The notes under the pieces: generated by a model
What the model was told of the DNA's origin: nothing
The model's input: the letters and a program-made list of their open reading frames with translations, nothing else
Databases searched by the model: none
Part shown: piece after piece, positions 1 through 6,489 of the stretch
Position numbering within the stretch: the stretch's first letter is position 1
Layout: every line of letters starts with the position of its first letter
Source of the DNA: an uncultured Lachnospiraceae bacterium
GTDB lineage: Bacteria > Bacillota > Clostridia > Lachnospirales > Lachnospiraceae
Direction: 5' to 3'
DNA: 10,550 nucleotides
Assembly (NCBI GenBank): GCA_946549155.1
Contig: CAMNQN010000114.1
Coordinates: 1 to 10,550 of the forward strand
Made by a program: the position numbers and the translations under genes

Positions 1-160
1 CTGCCCCGGTGCCCGAAATCGGAGGGCGGCTCCATCCTAGCGTTTCTTGTATCCGAAGCAGTTTTCCAGAGGCATCTGCCCGCCCGGCCCCGTCTTTTCC
101 TGCGTCCTCTTCCTTAACAAAACACGAAGAACATTTACCTGAACCGTAATGAATGGGCAT
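1..160 (-). other. unassigned left edge; possible partial minus-strand gene
   Basis: The first 150 bases hold no gene that can be assigned. On the minus strand an ATG at 160-158 opens a frame without stops to the window edge (53 codons, beginning MPIHYGSGKCSSCF), with a paired-cysteine KCSSC motif. It would be divergent from the hydrolase gene. No ribosome binding site is visible before it. On the plus strand, two other frames are also open from the edge (one stops at 115-117, one at 147-149), so openness alone is weak evidence here. I recognise no family in any of the three translations. Confidence 0.2.
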
Positions 161-189
161 AAACAATACGAAGTGCGGGGGAACTTGTC

Positions 190-218
190 TTGACAAATCC
201 ACATATCTGTTATATAAT
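190..218 (+). promoter_or_regulatory. consensus sigma-A promoter of the cell-wall hydrolase gene
   Basis: TTGACA at 190-195 and TATAAT at 213-218 are separated by exactly 17 bases, a perfect match to the housekeeping (sigma-70/sigma-A) consensus. Transcription should start near 225. That places the in-frame ATG at 153 upstream of the transcript and supports the ATG at 282 as the true start. A short inverted repeat, TTGTC-TT-GACAA (186-197), overlaps the -35 box and could be an operator; this is inference. Confidence 0.85.
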
Positions 219-281
219 TTTCAAGAAGTTAATAAAAATGTAACATTTTCAGAAGTATATGGTTATGTGGGGGATTTCGTC

Positions 282-1559
282 ATGAAAAGTAGAAAAGGAT
301 ATGCGGCAGTCCTGATTATGCTGGCATTTTTTTTGTTCCTGCCGGTGAAAGCGGACGCATCCTGGGTGAAAAATTCCAATGGAAGTTATTCCTGGTATAA
401 TAAGTCGGGGAAGAAGCTGAGCAGTCAGTGGCTTGCACAGCAGCAGGTTGGCTTTGTCACCAGCGGGAAAACCACCTATTGCTATAAGCTGAACGGCAGC
501 TTGTACAAGGGTTGGCTCACCTCGGGCAGCGCGAAATATTACATAACAAACAAGGGCGTTATGCTGAAATCCAAATGGATTTTAAGCGGCGGGAAAAAAT
601 ATTACGCCTCAAAGACCGGCAAGATTTATAAAAACTGTATTGTGAAGCTGGGCTCTTCCTATTACGGCTTTGACAAAAACGGCGTAATGCAGACCGGCAA
701 GGCCACCATCAAAAATAAGACGTACTATTTTTATAAAAAGACCGGGAAGATGGTAAAGAAGGCTTTCGTGACCATCGGCGGGAAGAAATACTATTTTGGT
801 TCTAACGGTGTGCTGGGCAGCAAGGTCTGGGTGAAGAATTATTATGTGAACGCTTCCGGCTATGTAGCCACCAATGCCTGGGTAGGCAGTAAGTATGTAG
901 GGTCCAATGGACACCCGGTGAAGGGACTGCAGACCATCGATGGAAGCTACTACTATTTTAATACCAGCACCTACAAGAAGGTGACGAACACCACCAAAAC
1001 CATAAGCGGTGTGAAATACAAGTTTGACAAGAACGGTGTGGGCACCATCACCAGCAAGGTGAACGAGACGGAAAAGCCCAGTGTGACAGTGGAGAATACC
1101 TACTATACCGATCCGAAGGTGAGCGAGGAGACGCTGCTGTCGGCCATTATCTACTGTGAGGCAGGAAATCAGCCCTATTACGGACAGATGGCTGTGGGCA
1201 TGGTCATCACAAACCGGATGCGCAGTTCCAGCTTTCCTTCTAAGCTGAAGGAAGTGGTTTATCAGAAGGTGCAGTTTTCTCCCACCTTCGACGGGGCGCT
1301 GACCAGGGCACTGAAAAATCAGAGCCTGATTACTGCCAGCTGCCGGAAGGCTGCGAAAGAAGTGCTGGCTAAGTATAAGGCCAACAATTATACGGTGGCC
1401 GTCACCAGGACGGAGGACGGAAAACAGGTAACGAAGGATCTGAATATGAAATCCTACCTGTTCTTTATGACGAAGCCGGCCTATGATCGGCTGAAGCTGG
1501 CCTCTGCCTATGAGAAACTGGGGGACCATGTATTCTTTAAGACATGGAAGTATGCGTAA
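282..1559 (+). CDS. secreted SleB-type cell-wall hydrolase with N-terminal wall-binding repeats
   Basis: A 425-residue exported protein predicted to cleave peptidoglycan. Residues 1-26 are a signal peptide: basic MKSRKG, a hydrophobic stretch, then ADA before S27. Residues 27 to about 260 are tandem aromatic/glycine repeats of the choline/cell-wall-binding type (units such as GGKKYYFGSNGV and NKTYYFYKKTGKM). They are rich in Lys and Tyr and probably hold the protein on the wall. A linker (about 260-280) leads to a Hydrolase_2/SleB-like domain (282-425). Its motif CEAGNQPYYGQMAVGMVITNR starts at 292, with E293 as the likely catalytic glutamate, and the domain ends in the family-typical HVFFKTW. 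The start at 282 is chosen because the only good promoter (190-218) lies downstream of the earlier in-frame ATG at 153. A weak GGGGG Shine-Dalgarno precedes it. SleB relatives include spore cortex-lytic enzymes, but the housekeeping promoter and wall repeats suggest vegetative wall turnover. The cleaved bond cannot be read from the sequence. Confidence 0.85.
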   Translation: MKSRKGYAAVLIMLAFFLFLPVKADASWVKNSNGSYSWYNKSGKKLSSQWLAQQQVGFVTSGKTTYCYKLNGSLYKGWLTSGSAKYYITNKGVMLKSKWILSGGKKYYASKTGKIYKNCIVKLGSSYYGFDKNGVMQTGKATIKNKTYYFYKKTGKMVKKAFVTIGGKKYYFGSNGVLGSKVWVKNYYVNASGYVATNAWVGSKYVGSNGHPVKGLQTIDGSYYYFNTSTYKKVTNTTKTISGVKYKFDKNGVGTITSKVNETEKPSVTVENTYYTDPKVSEETLLSAIIYCEAGNQPYYGQMAVGMVITNRMRSSSFPSKLKEVVYQKVQFSPTFDGALTRALKNQSLITASCRKAAKEVLAKYKANNYTVAVTRTEDGKQVTKDLNMKSYLFFMTKPAYDRLKLASAYEKLGDHVFFKTWKYA

Positions 1560-1584
1560 GAGCTGATGATAAGGTGATTTGTAT

Positions 1585-1641
1585 AAGAGCTTTGGCGAAG
1601 GAAGGCGCTGGACGGGCCTTCCGGAGGGCCAAAGCTCTTTT
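1585..1641 (+). terminator. nested-hairpin intrinsic terminator after the hydrolase gene
   Basis: A 12-bp perfect outer stem (AAGAGCTTTGGC at 1585-1596 with GCCAAAGCTCTT at 1628-1639) encloses an inner 7-bp stem (GGAAGGC 1600-1606 with GCCTTCC 1616-1622), followed by TTTTGACGTTT. It lies 25 bases after the hydrolase stop and separates that gene from the liv operon. The T-run is short, but the stem is strong. Confidence 0.75.
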
Positions 1642-1713
1642 GACGTTTAAGAAAAATTCTTCGCGATTTTATGCAGAAGTACCATAGAAAGCATATTTTT
1701 TGATGGATTTTTG

Positions 1714-1728
1714 GATTTTTTGAAAAAA
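1714..1728 (+). promoter_or_regulatory. CodY-box-like site upstream of the liv promoter
   Basis: GATTTTTTGAAAAAA matches 11 of 15 positions of the published CodY consensus AATTTTCWGAAAATT and lies three bases before the -35 box of livK. CodY senses branched-chain amino acids in many Bacillota, which fits the operon downstream. The stretch is A/T-rich, so a chance match is quite possible, and no codY gene is in the window. Functional assignment is inference. Confidence 0.35.
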
Positions 1729-1731
1729 ATA

Positions 1732-1760
1732 TGTACAGAAAGGAAACCATGTTGTATAAT
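1732..1760 (+). promoter_or_regulatory. promoter of the liv operon
   Basis: A perfect -10 box TATAAT (1755-1760) lies 17 bases after a weak -35 box TGTACA (1732-1737, 4 of 6 to TTGACA). The T/A tracts at about 1696-1730 could act as an UP element. The weak -35 suggests regulated or activator-assisted expression. The leader to livK is about 50 bases, with no riboswitch-like structure seen. Confidence 0.65.
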
Positions 1761-1819
1761 AGTAGAAGATTTGGCTAGAGAAAAAGCAAATTAAAACCGT
1801 TGGGAAAAGGAGGATTCAT

Positions 1820-2986
1820 ATGAAAAAGAGAGTATTGTTGGGTTTGACGGCGGCGCTGGGGCTGAGCTTAGGCCTGGGAACGGCGGCGTTGGCGGAGGAG
1901 CTGGATACGGAAAACCCGGTAAAGATTGGTTACGTGGGGGCGCTGTCCGGCGATACCGCTCTGTGGGGACAGGCAGGATTAAACGGTATGGAGCTGACTG
2001 CGAAGCAGATTAATGAGGATGGCGGTATTCTGGGCAGAGAGGTGCAGATTATCGGCCTGGACGGCAAGGGCGTGGCTGATGACTCCGTGACCGCATATAA
2101 GAAGCTGGTGGAAGAGTATGGCGTGTGTGCGGTAGTGGGTACGAATTTTTCAAGCTGTAATATTCCCATCGCGGCAGTGGCCGGTGAGCTGAAGGTGCCG
2201 GTGATCGCCACCGCAGCTTCCAATGAGCTGGTGACTGTGGCTGAAGACGGAACCTTGAACGATTATTCCTTCCGCCTCTGCTTCATTGATTCCTATATGG
2301 GGTATCTGGCAGGAAATTATGCCTACAATGAGCTGGGGCTTAAGACCTGCGCATTGATTACGGATATCACTGACAGCTACAGTGTCAGCGTGGGAAATTA
2401 TATGGTGGAGACCTTCCAGGGACTGGGCGGAGAGCTGGTAGCCTCCGAGGAAGCCCAGGGCGGGGACAATGATTTCCGTGCACAGCTGGCGAAGATTGCA
2501 GCCGCTCAGCCGGAGGTTCTGTTTATTCCCTGGAACTATGCGGAAGTGGCGCTGATTGCACAGCAGGCCAGAGAGCTGGGCCTTACCTGTGTATTCTTTG
2601 GCGCGGACGGATGGGATACCTCCGAACTGACTGATTTGGCCAATGGTTCCCTGGAGGGCTGCTACTATATCTCCAGACCGGGCTTTAACCTTCCGGAGGC
2701 GGCAGCCTACGGCGAGGTGTACGCGGCGGAGTATAATGTGGCGCTGGAGAGCGAGTGCCTGTACGGGAACGACGGTGTAATGTGGATCAAACAGGCCATC
2801 GAAACCGCCGGAAGTGACGATCCCACCGCGATTCGCGACGCGCTGGAGAATACCGAGAGCTTTGACGGCCTTCTGGGCCATATGAGTGTGGATCCGGCTA
2901 CCCATAATCCCAGCCGTGACGCCGCCGTATTTACCATCAAGGACGATCAGGTGGAATACGTGGGCATCTACGCTCCGGAAGAGTAA
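1820..2986 (+). CDS. livK: LIV-type ABC transporter substrate-binding protein
   Basis: A 388-residue extracellular binding protein of the Leu/Ile/Val-binding (Peripla_BP_6) family that delivers substrate to the LivHM permease. Residues 1-25 form a signal peptide (MKKR, a Leu/Gly/Ala-rich core, then ALA before E26). The mature fold starts at about residue 34 with the typical VKIGYVGALSGDTALWGQ. Other family-like segments are GGILGREVQ and the ligand-pocket strand VVGTNFSSCNIP followed by VPVIATAAS. The start has an excellent AAGGAGG (1807-1813) six bases upstream. It is the first gene of the operon. The oddity is that there is no cysteine in the signal peptide, so no lipobox: binding proteins of Gram-positive bacteria are normally lipoproteins, whereas this one appears to be cut by signal peptidase I. 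Branched-chain amino acids are the family default, but related proteins bind other amino acids, amides or urea, so the substrate is not proven. Confidence 0.9.
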   Translation: MKKRVLLGLTAALGLSLGLGTAALAEELDTENPVKIGYVGALSGDTALWGQAGLNGMELTAKQINEDGGILGREVQIIGLDGKGVADDSVTAYKKLVEEYGVCAVVGTNFSSCNIPIAAVAGELKVPVIATAASNELVTVAEDGTLNDYSFRLCFIDSYMGYLAGNYAYNELGLKTCALITDITDSYSVSVGNYMVETFQGLGGELVASEEAQGGDNDFRAQLAKIAAAQPEVLFIPWNYAEVALIAQQARELGLTCVFFGADGWDTSELTDLANGSLEGCYYISRPGFNLPEAAAYGEVYAAEYNVALESECLYGNDGVMWIKQAIETAGSDDPTAIRDALENTESFDGLLGHMSVDPATHNPSRDAAVFTIKDDQVEYVGIYAPEE

Positions 2987-3016
2987 TTCCGGACACGGTG
3001 TCCAGGGAGACCGGAA
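2987..3016 (+). other. hairpin directly after the livK stop
   Basis: Two alternative foldings are visible: a compact stem GGACA (2991-2995) with TGTCC (2999-3003), or TTCCGG (2987-2992) with CCGGAA (3011-3016). Neither is followed by a T-run, so neither is an intrinsic terminator. It may protect the 3' end of a processed livK message. Confidence 0.4.
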
Positions 3017-3086
3017 GCGGTTTTGGCGAAAGAGAAAACAGGTAGAAGCGGATAAAGGGCTTCTGTCAAAGAAAGTGCATGGCTAC

Positions 3087-3118
3087 GGATGCCGCTCTGC
3101 CCTGGCGGGGCGGCGTCC
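3087..3118 (+). other. GC-rich hairpin in the livK-livH gap
   Basis: GGATGCCGC (3087-3095) pairs with GCGGCGTCC (3110-3118), nine pairs including one G-U, with a 14-base loop. No T-run follows directly. Such elements between a binding-protein gene and its permease genes commonly lower downstream expression or stabilise the upstream message. The 187-base gap (2987-3173) holds no credible gene: the open frame crossing it (2886-3143) starts inside livK, lacks a good ribosome site and resembles no family. Confidence 0.5.
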
Positions 3119-3173
3119 CCGGTCGTGCTTTACTGCGTTTTAAAGATTGATAGAAACTAAGGAGACTTACATA

Positions 3174-4052
3174 ATGAAGATATTGGTGCAGCAGATTATT
3201 ACCGGAATTTCGGTGGGAAGCATTTATGCCCTGATTGCTTCCGGTTATGCGCTGGTTTACAGTTTGCTGGATTTCTCCAACTGGGCACACGGTGAGGTCT
3301 GTATGCTGGGGGCATATGTTTGCTTTATGGCGACCACGCTGAATTTTATGCCTTACTGGCTCTCCTGCCTGATCGGTATCGGCGGGGCGGCACTGATCAG
3401 CTTTTTGAATGAAAAGGTGGCTTATCGGACCATCCGCAGCCACGGTTCCCCCAATATGTTTCTGATGATTGCGGCCATGGGACTGTCCACCACCTATCAG
3501 AACCTGGCTAATGTGATCTGGGGATCTAAATTTAAGCAGCTTCCCAAGATTTTCCAGGTGGGTACGATTAATCTGAACGGCATTTTCATCGGAAAGACGG
3601 ATATGGTCTGCCTGGTGGTGTCTGTTATCGTGCTGGTGGCGCTGCTGCTCATCATCAATAAGACGAAATTTGGCTTACAGGTACGCGCGGTGGCCTGCAG
3701 CAGCCGGACAGCCGGTCTGCTGGGGGTGAAGATCGACAAGGTGATTGCCCTGGTATTTTTGCTGGCGGGCGCGCTGGCCGGTCTGGCGGGTATTATGTTC
3801 GGCATGAAATATAACGTGTATCCCACCATGGGAAATGTGGGACTGAAGGCGTTTATCGCCTGTGTGATCGGCGGCCTGGGAAGCGTTCCCGGCGCGATTG
3901 TGGGCGCGGTGCTGCTGGGGCTGATTGAGACGGTGGTATCCGGCTACATCAGTTCCGGGCTTCGGGATTTGATTTCCTTCTCCCTTCTGATCATTATTCT
4001 TCTGATCAGGCCCAGCGGGCTTTTTGGGGTTGATGTACAGGAAAAGGCTTAA
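3174..4052 (+). CDS. livH: LIV-type ABC transporter permease LivH
   Basis: A 292-residue integral membrane protein, one half of the transmembrane channel of the importer. It has about eight hydrophobic segments and opens with the family-typical MKILVQQIITGISVGSIYALIASGYALVY. The FSNWAHGE segment (usual form NxAHGE) and the cytoplasmic loop FGLQVRAVACSSRTAGLLGV, which contacts the ATPases, are recognisable. Family-typical GGLGSVPGAIVGA and LIRPSGLFG lie near the C-terminus. The start is the ATG with AAGGAG (3159-3164) nine bases upstream. A longer frame from TTG at 3147 would include that ribosome site in the coding region and is rejected. The gene follows livK after a hairpin-containing gap and precedes livM by 17 bases. 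Confidence 0.92.
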   Translation: MKILVQQIITGISVGSIYALIASGYALVYSLLDFSNWAHGEVCMLGAYVCFMATTLNFMPYWLSCLIGIGGAALISFLNEKVAYRTIRSHGSPNMFLMIAAMGLSTTYQNLANVIWGSKFKQLPKIFQVGTINLNGIFIGKTDMVCLVVSVIVLVALLLIINKTKFGLQVRAVACSSRTAGLLGVKIDKVIALVFLLAGALAGLAGIMFGMKYNVYPTMGNVGLKAFIACVIGGLGSVPGAIVGAVLLGLIETVVSGYISSGLRDLISFSLLIIILLIRPSGLFGVDVQEKA

Positions 4053-4069
4053 GGGGGGAGGAGAACAGC

Positions 4070-4957
4070 ATGTTGAATTCATTTCAGGAAGGTGTGCTTG
4101 TCATCTGCTGTGTCAATGTGATTGCGGTGCTGGGAATGTCCATACTGACCGGCTTTACCAGACTGTTTTCCTTTGGAAACGCGGGTTTCATGTCCATCGG
4201 AGCATACACGGCTGCGATTTGCAGCGTGCAGTTTAAGCTTCCCTTTATACTGTCCATTCTGATCGGGGCCGCGGTGGCCGGTTTGGTGGCGTATCTGCTG
4301 GGAAGCCTGACGATTCGCCTGCGGGGCGATTATTTTCTGATCAGCTGTCTCGGTTTCGGAGAAGGGGTCAGGGTACTGTTTAATTACATGAGAAATGTGA
4401 CCGGAGGAGCAAACGGATATTCCAATATTCCTTACTGTACGACAGGGCTGGTGGCGCTGATCTGTGCGGTGCTGGCTTTTGTGATCGCCTGGAATTTTAT
4501 CCATTCCAAATACGGTCAGACGCTGTCCGCGATCCGGGAAAACGAGGTGGCCGCGGCGGCCAACGGTATTAATGTGTCAAAGTATAAAAAGATGTCCTTC
4601 GTATTCAGCGCCATCTACGCGGGATGGGCCGGAGGCCTTTATGCCCATTATCTGCGGTTTATCACACCCTCCCTGTTTGACCTGACAAAGAGCAGTGAGC
4701 TGATTATTACCACTGTGCTGGGCGGGCTGGGAAGCCTGACAGGAAGCGTACTTGGAACCCTGATTGTGCAGCTTTTGCCGGAGATTTTCCGCAGTCTTTC
4801 CGAATACCGTATGCTGTTTTACGGCGCGGCGGTGGTGCTGGTGGTTCTGCTTCGTCCCAATGGACTGTATGGCTACCGGGAATTCAGCCTGAAACGGCTG
4901 GTTCGTTCCATTAAAAATCTGGGAAGGCGGGTGGCCGGGAAGGAGACGAAATCATGA
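4070..4957 (+). CDS. livM: LIV-type ABC transporter permease LivM
   Basis: A 295-residue membrane protein, the second permease subunit. Family marks include LFSFGNAGFMSIGAYTAA, the segment LRGDYFLISCLGFGE, the ATPase-contact loop YGQTLSAIRENEVAAAANGI, GGLGSLTGSVLG and LRPNGLYG. It is shorter than E. coli LivM, which carries an extra N-terminal region, but has the usual length for Bacillota homologues. A strong GGGAGGAG site (4056-4063) precedes the ATG. Its stop overlaps the livG start as ATGA (4954-4957), indicating translational coupling. The C-terminal tail (SLKRLVRSIKNLGRR) is strongly basic and fits a cytoplasmic end. Confidence 0.92.
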   Translation: MLNSFQEGVLVICCVNVIAVLGMSILTGFTRLFSFGNAGFMSIGAYTAAICSVQFKLPFILSILIGAAVAGLVAYLLGSLTIRLRGDYFLISCLGFGEGVRVLFNYMRNVTGGANGYSNIPYCTTGLVALICAVLAFVIAWNFIHSKYGQTLSAIRENEVAAAANGINVSKYKKMSFVFSAIYAGWAGGLYAHYLRFITPSLFDLTKSSELIITTVLGGLGSLTGSVLGTLIVQLLPEIFRSLSEYRMLFYGAAVVLVVLLRPNGLYGYREFSLKRLVRSIKNLGRRVAGKETKS

Positions 4958-5724
4958 GTGAACCGATTCTTGAGATGCGGAATGTGGAAAAGCACTTCGG
5001 CGGGGTCCGTGCCATCGATGATTTCAGCCTGAGACTGGAGCCGGGAGTGATTTACGGCCTGATTGGGCCAAACGGTGCGGGAAAAACGACGATCTTTAAT
5101 ACGATCACGGGCATCTATCAGGCGGATGCCGGGGAGATCCTGTTTCAGGGGAAAAATATCACGAAGGTGCAGCCCCATAAGGCGGCGGAGCTGGGTATCG
5201 CCCGGACGTTCCAGAATATCCGCCTTTTTGGAAACCTGACGGTGAAAACCAATGTGGTGATTGCCTGCAATATGCACTCCAGGTACGGACTGGGCGACGC
5301 GCTGTTTCGTACCTCCCGTTATCGGACGGTGACGAAGGAGACGGAGGAGCGGGCCATGGAGTTTCTGGAGATCGTGGGCCTGGCGGATAAAGCCGGGGAG
5401 CTGGCCAGCAGCCTGCCCTACGGCCATCAGCGTAAGCTGGAGATTGCCAGAGCCATGGCGACCAGGCCCAGCCTGCTTTTGCTGGATGAGCCGGCGGCGG
5501 GAATGAACGCGGACGAGTCTCTGGAGCTGGTGGAATTTATCCGGGGGCTGAAGGAACGGTTCCCCATCACGATTTTGATGGTTGAGCATCATATGGATGT
5601 GGTGACCCATCTGTGCGATGCCTGTACGGTACTGAATTTTGGAAAAACGCTGGCCGCCGGGACGGTGAAGGAGATTAAGAAGAATCCGGAAGTGGTGGCG
5701 GCATATCTGGGAGGGGACGAGTGA
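4954..5724 (+). CDS. livG: LIV-type ABC transporter ATPase LivG
   Basis: A 256-residue cytoplasmic ATPase that energises the importer together with LivF. Visible in order: Walker A GPNGAGKTT (38-46), Q-loop Q87 in ARTFQNIRLF, the LivG-form signature LPYGHQRKLEIARA (154-167), Walker B LLLLDEP (174-180), and the switch histidine H212 in VEHHMDVV. The AARTFQN-like segment and the GMN after Walker B are typical of LivG rather than LivF. The ATG overlaps the livM stop by four bases, and AAGGAG at 4940-4945 is eight bases upstream. All catalytic residues are present, so the protein should be active. Confidence 0.93.
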   Translation: MSEPILEMRNVEKHFGGVRAIDDFSLRLEPGVIYGLIGPNGAGKTTIFNTITGIYQADAGEILFQGKNITKVQPHKAAELGIARTFQNIRLFGNLTVKTNVVIACNMHSRYGLGDALFRTSRYRTVTKETEERAMEFLEIVGLADKAGELASSLPYGHQRKLEIARAMATRPSLLLLDEPAAGMNADESLELVEFIRGLKERFPITILMVEHHMDVVTHLCDACTVLNFGKTLAAGTVKEIKKNPEVVAAYLGGDE

Positions 5725-6437
5725 TGTCAGAGGTATTGCTGAAGGTGGAGCATTTATCGGCTGCTTATGGCGGAATACGTGCTCTGGATGATATCTCCCT
5801 TCAGGTGAGAGAGGGAGAGATCGTGGCTGTTCTGGGGGCCAACGGGGCGGGAAAATCTACGCTGTTAAAGTGTTTGTCCAGCGAGAAAAAGCCTGCGGCC
5901 GGAAGCATCCTGTTCGGCGGGAAGCCGCTGCCTGCCAAGCCCTACAACGTGGTGGAGAGCGGCATGGTGATCGTGCCGGAGGGACGGCAGATTTTCTATA
6001 AGCTGTCAGTTTATGACAATCTGCAGATCGGATGCAGCCTGAGAAAGGATAAGGCGGGCATCCGGCAGGATCTGGAGATGGTGTACGAAATGTTTCCCCG
6101 TCTGAAGGAGAGGGAGAACCAGTATGGGGGCCTGCTGTCCGGAGGTGAGCAGCAGATGCTGGCCATCGCCCGGGGGCTGATGGCGCGTCCGAGGCTGATG
6201 ATGCTGGACGAGCCCAGTCTTGGGCTGGCGCCTATAATTGTAAATCAGATTATGGAGGTACTGAAGCTGTTAAACCAGCGGGGTACCACGATCCTGCTGA
6301 TTGAGCAGAATGCCCACAAGGCGCTGAAGCTGTGTGACCGGGCGTATCTGATGAATGTAGGACACATCGTCATGGAGGGAACCGGTCAGGAGCTGCTGGC
6401 CAATGATCAGCTTATGCAGGCGTATCTGGGCGCGTAG
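5724..6437 (+). CDS. livF: LIV-type ABC transporter ATPase LivF
   Basis: A 237-residue partner ATPase of LivG. Visible: Walker A GANGAGKST (38-46), VPEGRQIF (84-91, the LivF version of the Q-loop region), signature LSGGEQQ (138-144), Walker B MMLDEP (159-164). The position that carries the switch histidine in most ABC ATPases reads IEQNAHKAL, as is usual for LivF, so this is not a defect. The start used is the ATG at 5724, whose A is also the last base of the livG stop (TGATG), with GGGAGGGG (5709-5716) seven bases upstream. A GTG at 5721 would add one residue and cannot be excluded. It is the last transporter gene. No terminator follows. Confidence 0.92.
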   Translation: MSEVLLKVEHLSAAYGGIRALDDISLQVREGEIVAVLGANGAGKSTLLKCLSSEKKPAAGSILFGGKPLPAKPYNVVESGMVIVPEGRQIFYKLSVYDNLQIGCSLRKDKAGIRQDLEMVYEMFPRLKERENQYGGLLSGGEQQMLAIARGLMARPRLMMLDEPSLGLAPIIVNQIMEVLKLLNQRGTTILLIEQNAHKALKLCDRAYLMNVGHIVMEGTGQELLANDQLMQAYLGA

Positions 6438-6440
6438 CTA

Positions 6441-6452
6441 TTTTTGCAAAAA
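6441..6452. repeat. 12-base perfect palindrome between livF and the dehydrogenase gene
   Basis: TTTTTGCAAAAA is a perfect dyad three bases after the livF stop. It is too short and A/T-rich to be a terminator. It could be a protein-binding site or chance. The rest of the 52-base gap holds only the AAAGGAAGG ribosome site (6473-6481) of the next gene. Confidence 0.3.
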
Positions 6453-6489
6453 GAAGCCATTATTTTGATGATAAAGGAAGGATACAAAA

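Noticed and set aside
609..1529. 306-codon minus-strand open frame opposite the hydrolase gene
   Set aside because: The sense strand has a signal peptide, repeats and the SleB motif. The antisense frame has no ribosome site or recognisable domain.
2150..2905. 251-codon minus-strand open frame opposite livK
   Set aside because: It lies entirely within livK and has no recognisable domain or promoter.
4873..5610. 245-codon minus-strand open frame opposite livG
   Set aside because: livG shows every ABC ATPase motif in the correct order; the antisense translation is Arg/His/Gln-rich and typical of a shadow frame.
5721..5723. GTG as the livF start
   Set aside because: The ATG at 5724 has better spacing (seven bases) from GGGAGGGG and is a stronger codon; the difference is one residue.
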